Position numbers and translations under genes: made by a program
Notes under the pieces: model-generated
Database searches by the model: none
Told to the model about the DNA's origin: nothing
What the model saw: only the letters and a program-made list of their open reading frames with translations
In this document: one piece after another, positions 4,847 through 5,147 of the stretch
Position numbering within the stretch: position 1 is the first letter of the stretch
Layout: each line of letters opens with the position of its first letter
Origin: Chloroflexota bacterium
Lineage (GTDB): Bacteria; Chloroflexota; Anaerolineae; Aggregatilineales; UBA3940
Assembly (NCBI GenBank): GCA_011051745.1
Contig: DRKO01000274.1
Location: 1 to 5,147 of the forward strand
DNA length: 5,147 nucleotides
Direction: 5' to 3'

Positions 4847-5147
4847 CCCTCACCGGCGGAGGGGGTGCGCCGGGCCAGCCAGATGAAGCCGATCAGGCTG
4901 ATGCCCGCCATTGCCAGCAACGCAATGAACTTATACAGCCGCGATGGGATCGCGAGCGCCAGCCCCCCGAAGGCGGCGCAGAAGAGGTAGTACCCCAGCA
5001 CAATCTGGCGCTGGGAAAGACCCATATCGAGCAGCCGAAAGTGCAGATGCCCCCGATCCCCCTGGGCGGGGTTTGCGCCCCTGGAGAGGCGGGCCACGAT
5101 CTGCCAGGCAACATCGAGCAGGGGCAACCCCATCACGAGCAGGATAG
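4843..5147 (-). CDS. Undecaprenyl-phosphate glycosyl-1-phosphate transferase (WecA/TagO/MraY superfamily), C-terminal part
   Basis: The minus-strand frame is open to the window edge (leading codons read I-L-L-V-M-G-L-P) and ends with TAA at 4845-4843, so about 101 C-terminal residues are visible and the start lies outside. The family transfers a sugar-1-phosphate, usually GlcNAc-1-P or similar from a UDP-sugar, to undecaprenyl phosphate in the cytoplasmic membrane. This starts cell-wall polymer, O-antigen or exopolysaccharide lipid-linked precursors. Diagnostic is MGLPLLDVAW, which ends a TM segment and runs into a cytoplasmic loop, then GDRGHLHFRLLDMGLSQRQ, which corresponds to the HIHHR loop of WecA/TagO. 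The fourth position is Phe rather than His (codon at 5040-5038). Two hydrophobic helices follow (around QIVLGYYLFCAAFGGLALAI and YKFIALLAMAGISLIGFIWLA), ending in a short basic/polar tail. Which sugar or polymer is used cannot be told from this end. The GTG near 5136 is an internal Val, not a start. Confidence 0.88.
   Translation of the reverse strand, partial: ILLVMGLPLLDVAWQIVARLSRGANPAQGDRGHLHFRLLDMGLSQRQIVLGYYLFCAAFGGLALAIPSRLYKFIALLAMAGISLIGFIWLARRTPSAGEG
4853..4873. other. Small GC-rich inverted repeat just past the convergent stop codons
   Basis: CCGGCG (4853-4858) and CGCCGG (4868-4873) form a 6-bp stem with a 9-nt loop, inside the last codons of the minus-strand gene and 7 nt past the membrane-protein stop. 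There is no T-run on either side in either direction. It might slow polymerase or stabilise the 3' end of the forward transcript, but in GC-rich sequence it may be chance. Confidence 0.3.

Noticed and set aside
4944..5147. Plus-strand open frame opposite the transferase gene
   Set aside because: It is Arg/Pro/Ala-rich shadow sequence, while the minus strand shows the conserved WecA/TagO loop.

Overview
The window is a compact, GC-rich bacterial chromosome segment carrying the three triose-phosphate steps of glycolysis: gap (3' part only), pgk and tpiA. A transmembrane Ser/Thr protein kinase gene sits between pgk and tpiA. After tpiA come a multi-pass membrane protein of unassigned function and, on the opposite strand, the 3' end of a WecA/TagO/MraY-type glycosyl-1-phosphate transferase gene. 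The base composition, the style of the kinase (a Pkn-type N-lobe starting almost at the initiator Met, one C-terminal TM helix), the GDRGHLHFRLLDMGLSQRQ stretch of the transferase and the LPGVALHELSQ membrane protein all remind me of Chloroflexota (Anaerolineae-like). This is an inference from memory of families, not a database match. There is no sign of mobile elements, CRISPR, rRNA or tRNA.

Layout: 1-523 gap C-terminal domain; 524-647 gap-pgk spacer with a strong stem-loop (583-623) in front of the pgk ribosome binding site; 648-1835 pgk; 1845-1879 GC-rich terminator-like hairpin; 1912-1940 a clear sigma70-type promoter (TTGTTC, 17 bp, TATAAT); 2002-3204 kinase; 3236-4009 tpiA, 31 bp after the kinase; 4024-4064 a textbook intrinsic terminator; 4079-4846 membrane protein; 4843-5147 transferase fragment on the minus strand, its stop codon overlapping that of the membrane protein. 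No gene-free stretch exceeds 170 bases.

How it fits together: GAPDH makes 1,3-bisphosphoglycerate, PGK uses it to make ATP, and TPI feeds GAPDH by converting dihydroxyacetone phosphate to glyceraldehyde-3-phosphate. The signals suggest two adjacent transcription units, (gap)-pgk-terminator and promoter-kinase-tpiA-terminator. The glycolytic cluster is thus split, with tpiA apparently co-transcribed with a membrane kinase rather than with gap-pgk. That arrangement, the degenerate HExxQ motif of the membrane protein, and the terminator placed 14 nt before that gene's start are the points most worth checking. Otherwise the region reads as ordinary housekeeping DNA, and I see no convincing new defence, mobile or biosynthetic system.
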